IMG/VR virus record: IMGVR_UViG_3300034102_002582
Span: 1 to 33,145 of that record
From: a virus
Direction: 5' to 3' (one strand)
DNA: 33,145 nucleotides
The number at the start of each line of letters is the position of its first letter. Within the stretch, counting starts at the first letter, position 1. Positions 8,310-15,779 of this stretch are shown here, in pieces. Below the pieces are notes generated by a model, which searched no databases, was not told where the DNA came from, and was given only the letters and a program-made list of their open reading frames with translations. A program made the translations under genes and the position numbers.

Positions 8310-9425
8310 TTATTTTTTTTCTTTACTGCCTTCTTGAGTAGCATATTTGATACCCATGATTGTACCAACTATTGAGAAGGCATTTGTTAATAATACACTA
8401 AACATATTACTCCAAGTTGAACCAATAATTTGTGTGTCTTGATTGGTTATAATAGCCATCCAATATAATACTGTAGTTACAACTCCTACTCCAACTATAA
8501 CAGCCAATGCAACTTTAACAATAATTTTAATCAGCTCACTTTGACTTTTCTTCATCATGACATCTAAGTCATTTAGTGCTGCATCCTTTTCTATCTCAAT
8601 TGCATTTTTAAGCTTTTGAGAATTATCAAGTTCTATTTGCAAATTCTTTGAAAGATCTTCTATTTTCTTCTCATTATTTACAGCAGCAGTAACATCAGTT
8701 GCAATCTTAACTACATCTGTAATATTACCTTTACTGTCAAACACAGGATTGTAAGAGGCTTGTAAGTAGACAGTAGAACCATCTACCTTTCTTCTTTCAA
8801 ATATTCCATCAAAGTACTTACCTTTTTTTAAGCTTTCCCAAAACTTAACATATTCATCAGATTTAGAGTACTCATAACTTATAAAAACACTGTGATGTTT
8901 ACCAATGACTTTAGCTTTTTCATTGGCTTTGTAGCCCATTGTTTCTAAGAAGATGGAATTTACATCTGTTATAAACCCATCAATGTTGAAACTAATCAGA
9001 GCAGTACTTCTGTTGATTGCATCTATTTGTTTTTTGCTATTGACAATTAAACTAACATCAGTAGCAATCTTCATTACTTTGGTAATCTTACTATCCTCAT
9101 TCAAAATTGGATTATAAGTTGCCTGTAAGTTAATGAGAGTACCATCTTTTCTTCTTCTCTCAAACTCACCAGTATAGTGTTTACCACTTCTTAATATATC
9201 CCAAAACTTTTCATATTCAAGTGATCTTGCATAATCATCACATACAAAAATGCTATGGTGTTTGCCAATAATATCATTATGGTTTCCTTTACCATAACCC
9301 ATTGCCTCCAAAAAAATGTCATTAACACCTGTGATAATACCACCAAGGTCAAAGTAGATAATAGCGTTACTTCTATTAATTGCTTCTAATCTACTTAGTA
9401 ACTCTTCTTTTGGTAGATTTTTCAT
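8310..9425 (-). CDS. Tandem-PAS sensor with C-terminal two-helix membrane hairpin
   Basis: 371 residues. Two PAS domains follow one another (about 15-125 and 135-247), each with the order AINRS, IGKHHS.F near the middle, KFW..L..GK, a basic strand ending ERR..DG, LQA.YNP and KIATDV. They resemble the PAS domains of methyl-accepting chemotaxis proteins. Next comes a coiled coil (about 250-297), a first membrane helix (about 300-326, IIVKVALAVIVGVGVVTTVL), a short loop with Asp/Gln and a second helix (about 338-362, SNMFSVLLTNAFSIVGTIMG), then a charged end. No kinase, methyl-accepting, GGDEF or HTH output domain is present. Topology predicts the PAS part and both ends in the cytoplasm. It is the first membrane protein gene of the lysis region, 3 nt before a two-TM holin candidate. 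The ligand or cofactor is unknown. A signal-gated holin or antiholin is my inference. Confidence 0.85.
   Translation of the reverse strand: MKNLPKEELLSRLEAINRSNAIIYFDLGGIITGVNDIFLEAMGYGKGNHNDIIGKHHSIFVCDDYARSLEYEKFWDILRSGKHYTGEFERRRKDGTLINLQATYNPILNEDSKITKVMKIATDVSLIVNSKKQIDAINRSTALISFNIDGFITDVNSIFLETMGYKANEKAKVIGKHHSVFISYEYSKSDEYVKFWESLKKGKYFDGIFERRKVDGSTVYLQASYNPVFDSKGNITDVVKIATDVTAAVNNEKKIEDLSKNLQIELDNSQKLKNAIEIEKDAALNDLDVMMKKSQSELIKIIVKVALAVIVGVGVVTTVLYWMAIITNQDTQIIGSTWSNMFSVLLTNAFSIVGTIMGIKYATQEGSKEKK
8685..9383 (-). repeat. Tandem duplication of a PAS-coding unit
   Basis: Two units of about 110 residues (9051-9383 and 8685-9023) share many residues in the same order: AINRS, GK-HHS, KFW, ERR..DG, LQA.YNP, KIATDV. 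This points to a duplication within the gene. Confidence 0.85.
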
Positions 9426-9434
9426 TACAAGTAA

Positions 9435-9671
9435 TTACTTGTTTAATTTTTTCACTAAAACTTTAGATAACAACTTACCTGCTATTTTTAGCAAAGGATT
9501 TTTAGCATCAACTGTTACACTAGTGCCTTCTTCAGTTTTAACTACATTAACATCTAGTTTTTCACTGTCAAGTTTAAATTCTTTTTTTTCACCGTCAATA
9601 TTGACTTCTACATCTACCTTTGGGGTATCAACTACAACATTAACTTTTTTATTGTCTTTAAGTGTTTTCAT
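9435..9671 (-). CDS. Small protein with cationic amphipathic C-terminal helix
   Basis: 78 residues, no recognised family. The first 55 residues alternate Val/Ile with Asp/Lys/Glu (VNVVVDTPKVDVEVNIDG and KLDVNVVKTEEGTSVTVD), which predicts an exposed beta-sheet. The last 20 residues (59-78, starting PLLKIAGKLLSK) contain seven Lys or Arg-like charges on one face and Leu/Ile/Val on the other, like a membrane-active amphipathic helix. There is no signal peptide. It ends 9 bp before the PAS membrane protein, so it is probably co-transcribed with the lysis genes. Its first 19 nt equal those of the 74-residue gene at 7328-7552 (both start MKTLKD). A membrane-perturbing or regulatory role in lysis is possible but not shown. 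Confidence 0.65.
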   Translation of the reverse strand: MKTLKDNKKVNVVVDTPKVDVEVNIDGEKKEFKLDSEKLDVNVVKTEEGTSVTVDAKNPLLKIAGKLLSKVLVKKLNK

Positions 9672-9673
9672 AA

Positions 9674-9913
9674 TTAAGGGTTAAATGCTACTGAATTATA
9701 TTGTGCTTTTATTGTTCCGTCTTGCAATGTAAAATTGTATAAATAAGGAAAATCAGGAACAATGTAAATATTTGCAATTGATTCAAATGTTGCTGCGTCT
9801 GAAGTCCAATCAGACATTACAACAAGATAACTTATTTCATTGTTTTGGTCACAAAAAACAACGCTTCCGTATTGTTCTAGTTCTTGCAATAAAGCATTTC
9901 TATCTACTGCCAT
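9674..9913 (-). CDS. Hypothetical small protein at fibre-lysis junction
   Basis: 79 residues, starting MAVDRNALLQELEQYGSVVF. It has an N-terminal helix, then beta-type segments with many aromatic residues (SYLVVMSDW, IYIVPDFPYLYNFTLQDG) and ends SVAFNP. There are no membrane segments, signal peptide or known motif. The short spacing on both sides (2 bp each) shows it belongs to the same operon as the beta-sandwich protein and the lysis genes. Size and aromatic content would fit a small chaperone or accessory of the fibre proteins upstream, but this is only a positional guess. I do not recognise a family. Confidence 0.6.
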   Translation of the reverse strand: MAVDRNALLQELEQYGSVVFCDQNNEISYLVVMSDWTSDAATFESIANIYIVPDFPYLYNFTLQDGTIKAQYNSVAFNP

Positions 9914-9915
9914 AT

Positions 9916-10509
9916 TTAATATTTAAAACGTATATTCATTCTATAACTATATCTAGATCCATTACCTGTAGGAAAAGCAGGATCATTATTTGCATAAGCC
10001 CCTTTATTTGTTATTAAGGTTGACTCTGCAGAACCAAATCCACTTGTCCAACTTCCATCACGATTTTCCCATCCTAATATTAAATTGCTTGTCCCATTAT
10101 AACAAAAAGGCGTATCAAAATTAATAACTAACCATCCACTTGTTGATATAGTCCAATTAAATGTTTTTACTGCTGTTATATTACTAACAGATAAATCACT
10201 CCAGTCAATAGCAGGAGTAGATGTAGGAAATGTAGTTGTTGCAGGTGCTAAATGAGCTAATTTAATTGTTTGGTTGTTGTATGTGTAAGGAACAGTATAC
10301 CCACCTATTTCTATCTCTATTCCTGTAATTTGTTTTGCTCCTGCCATTTCAGCAGCATCCCAAATCATAGAAGTCCAAGAAAAATTAAATAACCCATAAG
10401 CAGGATATTGAAAAATGTTAGTCGTGCCAGTACCAACTTGAAGGTTTAAACCTTGAACATTTACACAGCCTCCTAAATTGCTGAAATATGGATTAATAAT
10501 CATTGACAT
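9916..10509 (-). CDS. Beta-sandwich surface/adhesion protein (cleaved-adhesin-like fold)
   Basis: 197 residues, almost entirely beta-type sequence rich in Thr, Asn, Gly, Trp and Tyr. The part WLVINFDTPFCYNGTSNLIL, then ENRDGSWTSGF, and the end SRYSYRMNIRFKY follow the pattern of beta-sandwich domains in secreted Bacteroidota surface proteins (TPF.Y.GTSNLL..... DGS..... R....RPNI.F; cleaved-adhesin/T9SS cargo type). There is no signal peptide and no T9SS C-terminal sorting domain, so it is not a host-type secreted protein; it is most likely a virion adhesin. It sits 3 bp after the long tail fibre gene and could be its tip or a receptor-binding accessory, possibly taken from a host surface protein. 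The fold call is from pattern only. Confidence 0.65.
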   Translation of the reverse strand: MSMIINPYFSNLGGCVNVQGLNLQVGTGTTNIFQYPAYGLFNFSWTSMIWDAAEMAGAKQITGIEIEIGGYTVPYTYNNQTIKLAHLAPATTTFPTSTPAIDWSDLSVSNITAVKTFNWTISTSGWLVINFDTPFCYNGTSNLILGWENRDGSWTSGFGSAESTLITNKGAYANNDPAFPTGNGSRYSYRMNIRFKY

Positions 10510-10512
10510 AAC

Positions 10513-13500
10513 TTATGCTCTAGTTCCTATTAAAGTTACTTTTAAACCTTTTGCCGTTCCGTCACCTACTTGAATTATGTCAACCCTCATTTCTGAATCG
10601 TCAGCAAGTGCGCTAACTGATATAACTGGCAAAGTTGTAGCCATCGTTGAAGTTCTTTCAGTGTTGTCAATTGTGCATTTTGTTGAAAGAACCGAAACGC
10701 CATTTTGAATCACGTCAATTCTAAAAATTGCACCGCTTACTTGTGCGGTTGTTAAAGAGGCGCGAACTTCGGTTAGTGTCATTCCGTGCGGCATCCTAAA
10801 CGTTATTTTTCCATTTCCTAAAGTCAAAGGTGTTGTTTCGTCTGACGCGGCAACCTGAATTTCAACTGGCAACGATTGAAAAGAAACTATTCCTGAACCA
10901 TTCGTTCGCATTACTTGACCAAGTGTTCCAGCCGCCGTTGGTAAATTATACGCGTTGTTTAATCTGAATGCGCCGTTTGTTCTTGAAATTGAAAATGCCG
11001 TTCCTTTTAAAACACCAGCGTCGTCGTAATATTGCATTGCCAATTGGCTACCAATATCTCCACCAATTTCACTACCTGACACTTGTTGTTTCCAACGAAG
11101 ACCTGAACCAACTTTAAAATTAAGCGCTTTGCTTCTGTTTGGATTTGGTGCTGTTAAATTCAATTGTGTACCGTTAGCACCAGCAAGACCGTCAAAAGTC
11201 AATCCGAAGTTATTCATAGTTACAACGCGATCTGCATTCAGAGTTCCATCAGTGTTGTATATGTTAACCCCACCACTTGCTGCTTGCCAAGTACCATTAC
11301 CACTAGCATCAGATGTAAGAACATATCCTGCCGTGGGTGTTGTAGTTAATTGGAATGTAGTGGTTTTTGTCTTACCTGCTACATCTAATTTTTCTGTAGG
11401 TGTAGTAGTTCCAATTCCTAAATTACCATTAACGACATTTGAAGTTAATCCATTAGTTATATACTTTTCATTCCAAGGATCATTTGGTTGACCTGCTAAA
11501 GAAGCACCAATAATAGTTCCATAATTAACAAGACCAGCAGGTGAATTACCTAAATACGTATATACGGGATTTGAATAATTTTTAACTATTTTATGATAAA
11601 CAGTAACTGTTTCAGTTGCAGAGTCTAATAGTATTTCAAAATCAGATACATCTAATGGTGTTTTTCCATAATTAATAATATTTGCATATACATACCAATT
11701 TGAAGATTGTTGTTTATATGAAATATATACATCTGCAGAAGTATTTGAGTGATCTGTACTACCACCAACATCAACTCTCATTACAAATGTTGCATAGTCG
11801 AATAGATTAGCTGGATTCCCAAAAGAACAAACTTTTTGCCATTGATTTGTATATGTGCCTGCATCAGTATTTATTCCACTAAAAGAATACATTCCTTTAT
11901 CTGCAATCAGCAATGTGTGTCTTGATGTACCAACAACTTGTAATGTATCCGTAGGAGTTGTAGTACCAATACCAACATTACCGCCAGAAAAATTTAATGT
12001 ATTACCTACCATAGTAACGGTTCTGTTACCTGCAAGGGTTCCATCTGTGTTGTAAATATTAGTATTTATATCTACTAATTCAGTAAACACTATATTAGTT
12101 GTACCTATAGCTGTATTTGCTAAGCTAAGTAAGTTTGTAGAGTATCTTGCTCCATACTTAGCACTAGCAGGGTTATTTACTTTCCATTCTCTATCTAAAA
12201 CTGTAAAGTTACCTCCCCAAGCATCAACGCGTATTAATCTCCATTTTGAACTAGCACTTCCAACTGAAGATACAGTATATGTTCCATTATGTGCTTGATT
12301 AACTTGATCTTTAACAAGAAATCTTCTGCCAGCAGTTAATGTTACGCTATTTATAGCAGGGAGAATTCCATTTACATCTGCCTCTAAAAATGCACCCTGA
12401 CCAGGTAATGTTGGGTTTGTTCCAGATGTATACGTACAAGTAGGAAGAGCAGCAGAAGTAGCTGTGTCTACATGTAAGACGGGTGTATTTGTAATTCCTA
12501 AAGCTGTTGTAGTAAATACAATATTATTTGTGCCAACAATTGGATCAATTGTTTTTTGAAGATATGCTAAGTTAGCTTGAGTTTGACCCCCAAAAACATT
12601 TACTTGTAGTGGATATAGTTCAGCCTGTGTATCAGAATCAGTTGTTCTAGTAATAATAAATGGTTGTGTAGGACTTCCAAGCTGTGTTACAATATATAGA
12701 CCGTTTTGAAAACCTCTATTTGTTAAAGGATTTGAAGTAATAGGTTGGTTTTTAACAAGAATAATTTGACCTAATGCAGTTACAACATTGTCAATTCTAT
12801 CTGTAAAAGATACAGTTGCTAGCTGACCATTAGCATTACCAGTAAGTGTAGCACCTACACCTAAAGCCCCATTATTATACGTACAAGGTTTTAATGCTTC
12901 TGTAGTGGCTAAATCAGCAAATAATACTACTTGATTTGTTGGAGTATTGTTTGGAGGTTCATTTTTCCAAAGTCCTGATACTCCATCATAAGTAAGAATT
13001 TCACCATCTCCTAGCGGAGTCGTAACAATATCTACATCATTAAGTTGACTAAGATTATCAGGTTTGTTATTAAATGTAGTCCAATCAGCTGAATCTAAGT
13101 AGCCATCAGTAGTTCCATTAGCTTGTGGAATACTAATAGCTGGCGTTGTTCCACCTGAAGATACTACTGGTGCTGTACCTGTTACAGATGTTACCGCACC
13201 TGTTGGTACTATTTGATTAAGGGTAGTTAAACCTACTGAATAGTTTGTAGAACCTTCTGTATGAAAAGTAATTGAGTTAGTTGTAGAGTCTGTATTAGTT
13301 ACTCTAACTTTAACTACAATTCTATCTGTTGTAAGTAGGGTTGATGCAGGAAACACACCATCTGTAAGAATCATAACTGCTGTTCCTGTAAGAGTTGATG
13401 TAGGAACAGCATCTGTTGTCAATAACAAAGTTTCTACACCTCCTAAATCTCTTTTGTATACTTCAGTAAATATACTCCATGTGTCTGTTGTAGTACCTGA

Positions 13501-13860
13501 AAAGTGTAGATAAAAAGACCATAATCCTCCAGGAATATTAGTAGTACCTGGTACACCTGATGGTGTTTGAAATGATTGAACAGTTACTGTTGCTCCCGCT
13601 GCTACTGAAGTTACAATAGTTTGTTCAGCAACAACTGTAGGTATAGAAGAAAACTCTTTATACGGCGCTTGATTTACTGTTTGATTTAAGTAATATGTAG
13701 TAGTACCTGATCCTCCTGATATATTTACTGTAACATCATTACCTGTTGAACTTGCAGTAACTCCTGAACCTACAAAGTTTATACTATTTACATCAGGTGT
13801 AATTGATACTCCTTCTTCTTGAATATCAATTCTCTTCTTTATGTTGATTTCTGTACTCAT
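10513..13860 (-). CDS. Long tail fibre / receptor-binding protein
   Basis: 1,115 residues, Thr/Ser/Asn/Gly-rich with very few charged helices. Visible parts: an N-terminal attachment region (1-250); two related modules (about 312-455 and 461-595), each with an A-x-A.LP.CTY start, ILVK/FLVKDQ in the middle and VGTNNIVFT or IGTTNIVFT at the end; two fibre-type repeats GIGTTTPT..L.V.G (about 630 and 815) with nearby IYNTDGTL..(N/D)R.VTM; and a C-terminal domain from about 997 (EIQVAASDETTPLTLGNGKI). That C-terminal domain is common at the ends of phage tail fibres and, with the repeats, marks this as the adhesion fibre. The last ~730 bp are richer in G, C and CpG than the rest, which suggests module exchange. 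It is followed by an adhesin-like gene. Confidence 0.87.
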   Translation of the reverse strand: MSTEINIKKRIDIQEEGVSITPDVNSINFVGSGVTASSTGNDVTVNISGGSGTTTYYLNQTVNQAPYKEFSSIPTVVAEQTIVTSVAAGATVTVQSFQTPSGVPGTTNIPGGLWSFYLHFSGTTTDTWSIFTEVYKRDLGGVETLLLTTDAVPTSTLTGTAVMILTDGVFPASTLLTTDRIVVKVRVTNTDSTTNSITFHTEGSTNYSVGLTTLNQIVPTGAVTSVTGTAPVVSSGGTTPAISIPQANGTTDGYLDSADWTTFNNKPDNLSQLNDVDIVTTPLGDGEILTYDGVSGLWKNEPPNNTPTNQVVLFADLATTEALKPCTYNNGALGVGATLTGNANGQLATVSFTDRIDNVVTALGQIILVKNQPITSNPLTNRGFQNGLYIVTQLGSPTQPFIITRTTDSDTQAELYPLQVNVFGGQTQANLAYLQKTIDPIVGTNNIVFTTTALGITNTPVLHVDTATSAALPTCTYTSGTNPTLPGQGAFLEADVNGILPAINSVTLTAGRRFLVKDQVNQAHNGTYTVSSVGSASSKWRLIRVDAWGGNFTVLDREWKVNNPASAKYGARYSTNLLSLANTAIGTTNIVFTELVDINTNIYNTDGTLAGNRTVTMVGNTLNFSGGNVGIGTTTPTDTLQVVGTSRHTLLIADKGMYSFSGINTDAGTYTNQWQKVCSFGNPANLFDYATFVMRVDVGGSTDHSNTSADVYISYKQQSSNWYVYANIINYGKTPLDVSDFEILLDSATETVTVYHKIVKNYSNPVYTYLGNSPAGLVNYGTIIGASLAGQPNDPWNEKYITNGLTSNVVNGNLGIGTTTPTEKLDVAGKTKTTTFQLTTTPTAGYVLTSDASGNGTWQAASGGVNIYNTDGTLNADRVVTMNNFGLTFDGLAGANGTQLNLTAPNPNRSKALNFKVGSGLRWKQQVSGSEIGGDIGSQLAMQYYDDAGVLKGTAFSISRTNGAFRLNNAYNLPTAAGTLGQVMRTNGSGIVSFQSLPVEIQVAASDETTPLTLGNGKITFRMPHGMTLTEVRASLTTAQVSGAIFRIDVIQNGVSVLSTKCTIDNTERTSTMATTLPVISVSALADDSEMRVDIIQVGDGTAKGLKVTLIGTRA

Positions 13861-13871
13861 CTTAATATGTT

Positions 13872-15122
13872 TTATCTACTTATTTCTTCCCAATCTACTG
13901 AAGCATAAGCTCCTAAAGTTCCTCCTGTAGCATCAATAGCCATTTCAATAACTATTTCAAAAGGAGTACTTGTAAAAGTATTTCTTTCTAGTTGAGCTGC
14001 AAACAAAGCTTCTTTTAGTATATCCATACTTGGAGAACCTTGATTGGATGAATTTATATATCCTTGTGCTAATACTCTACCACCTGTAGTTGAGGTACCT
14101 GTAAGATTATATTCTACTGAGGAATCAGCTGAAGCAGGATTCCAAGCTCCGCCAGTTATTGCAGTTCCATTTAAAACTCTCCATGCATAGTTTTTACCAT
14201 TACCTAATCCTAACAAAGATACAGCAGTAAGAATAACAACAGCATCTAATGTAGTAGCTTTAAGTCTTATTCCTACAATAGGATAAAATGTTCCTGCTAC
14301 AGGAAAAGTTCTAGGAGTAAGTATAGGTGTTCCAATAGCTTGTTGCGCTCCTCTAAGTTCATATCCACCCTCAGATATTGCAGTAGAGCAAACTTGTTTT
14401 AATGTGCTTGGACTAGCTGTTACTCCTGTATTAGTTATCTCATATCTTAATGGTAATGAAGCTGTAGTAATATAAGTAGAAGTAATAAGGTTAGCATGGT
14501 TAAATCTGTGACATACAATAAAGTTACCGTCTATAACAAATCCTAATCTTACAGTACCTTCTCCTAACCACTCAATATCCATGAATAATATCTGAGCTTT
14601 AGTTATATCTAAAGTTATTCCTGATGGACCATTACCATCTAAGGTGTCCGCATTCCAAGAAGCTTGATTAACTACTGATTCTGTAACTACACCTGTAACT
14701 AAACTTCTTTCTACAAAGCTTAAAGTACTATTATTTAACTGAATGTATATTCCATTGCTTGTACCAAAGTATCCTACTCTTTGTCTAAGATTAGTTTTAG
14801 CAGGATTCATTACAAACGTATTCATGACCAACAAAGATTTTCCTGGTTGATATGACATTACTTTAAAGGTTTCCCTTAATACTTCTGATCCACTTGTGGT
14901 GTCTACATTTAAATTTACTAATCCTTCATTTGAGCTAAATACAGCTGCTCCTCCACTTGCTGTTGAAGTAGCCCATAGACCATTATCTCTGTATCTATGT
15001 GAAGAATCAAATAGTGTTAATGGATTTGAAACACGTAATCTACCAAAGGCATCAGCAAGCATAGGCTCGCCTTTTAAGATTGAAAAGTTAGATAATCCTG
15101 ATGTAGATATTATAGTGCTCAT
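13872..15122 (-). CDS. Virion structural protein, DAFGRLRVS family
   Basis: 416 residues. The N-terminal ADAFGRLRVSNPLTLFDSSH (about 23-42), then the YQPGKS loop, RQRVGYFGTSNGIYIQ, ILFMDIEWLGEGTVRLGF and CHRFNHANL follow, in order, a structural protein seen in many large tailed phages, including marine ones. It is predicted to be beta-rich throughout with no enzyme motif. It starts exactly at the stop of the upstream gene (1-bp overlap) and lies directly before the long tail fibre. It probably forms part of a fibre, baseplate-like or head decoration assembly; the family's exact role is not something I can state. The family is not specific to crAss-like phages, so the adhesion module is mosaic. 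Confidence 0.75.
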   Translation of the reverse strand: MSTIISTSGLSNFSILKGEPMLADAFGRLRVSNPLTLFDSSHRYRDNGLWATSTASGGAAVFSSNEGLVNLNVDTTSGSEVLRETFKVMSYQPGKSLLVMNTFVMNPAKTNLRQRVGYFGTSNGIYIQLNNSTLSFVERSLVTGVVTESVVNQASWNADTLDGNGPSGITLDITKAQILFMDIEWLGEGTVRLGFVIDGNFIVCHRFNHANLITSTYITTASLPLRYEITNTGVTASPSTLKQVCSTAISEGGYELRGAQQAIGTPILTPRTFPVAGTFYPIVGIRLKATTLDAVVILTAVSLLGLGNGKNYAWRVLNGTAITGGAWNPASADSSVEYNLTGTSTTGGRVLAQGYINSSNQGSPSMDILKEALFAAQLERNTFTSTPFEIVIEMAIDATGGTLGAYASVDWEEISR

Positions 15123-15721
15123 TATGAATTATAAACAATTACTAATTCAGTTCCTGTACCATCGTAACTAATACTATTTGCTGTGTAGTAATTATTTAAA
15201 GCTCCTGCAGCAAAATTAAGTGTTTCTCCTGGTTTGATTACTCCTCCTAATATAGTACCATTTGCAGATCCAACATTAGATACAGAAAAATCATATACAA
15301 TAGGTACAATAGTACCTGCTCCAGTAGCACGCAGTAAATTAGGAGTGCGAGATGTTTGTGTTAGAGTAGAAAGTATCTGAGTTAAAACACTTTGATTGTT
15401 AATGTAAGAGATAGGTAATACAGGAGAACCTGGTGTTGTAGAACCAGGTAAATAATATTGTGGAGCACCTAAAGCTCCTGATTGAGCATCCCAATATCTT
15501 ACCTCTAACCAAGTTACTTTAGTCGGAGTAGTACTATCTTCTACAAGTCTTACTTCGTAATCGCGCATATTATCTACAGCAGAAAGAACTTGCTGTAGTG
15601 TTGCTTCCGTAGCAAGACCTATTGCTCCGATAGAGCCAACTTTAACTAATAGTTCGTTTTGGCCAGTTACTTCTGCTTGGGTATTATTTCTGCCTACAAC
15701 GGCTACTAATCTTTGACTCAT
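15122..15721 (-). CDS. Virion-associated beta-rich protein
   Basis: 199 residues, starting MSQRLVAVVGRNNTQAEVTG. The N-terminal 50 residues include NELLVKVGS and a helix (ATEATLQQVLSAVDNMRDYE), followed by beta-rich sequence. The motif TPTKVTWLEVRYWDAQSGALG (about 66-86, given here in part) and a Gly/Asn-rich end are typical of small structural proteins that precede fibre genes in large phages of Bacteroidota and marine bacteria. There are no catalytic motifs or membrane segments. It is coupled to the DAFGRLRVS protein by a 1-bp overlap, so the two may form one substructure. The functional call is from place and composition. Confidence 0.65.
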   Translation of the reverse strand: MSQRLVAVVGRNNTQAEVTGQNELLVKVGSIGAIGLATEATLQQVLSAVDNMRDYEVRLVEDSTTPTKVTWLEVRYWDAQSGALGAPQYYLPGSTTPGSPVLPISYINNQSVLTQILSTLTQTSRTPNLLRATGAGTIVPIVYDFSVSNVGSANGTILGGVIKPGETLNFAAGALNNYYTANSISYDGTGTELVIVYNS

Positions 15722-15779
15722 GGTATTTTAAATTTAATTGCTAATTTAAGAATTTAAAAGTTTATTATTGAAATAATCT

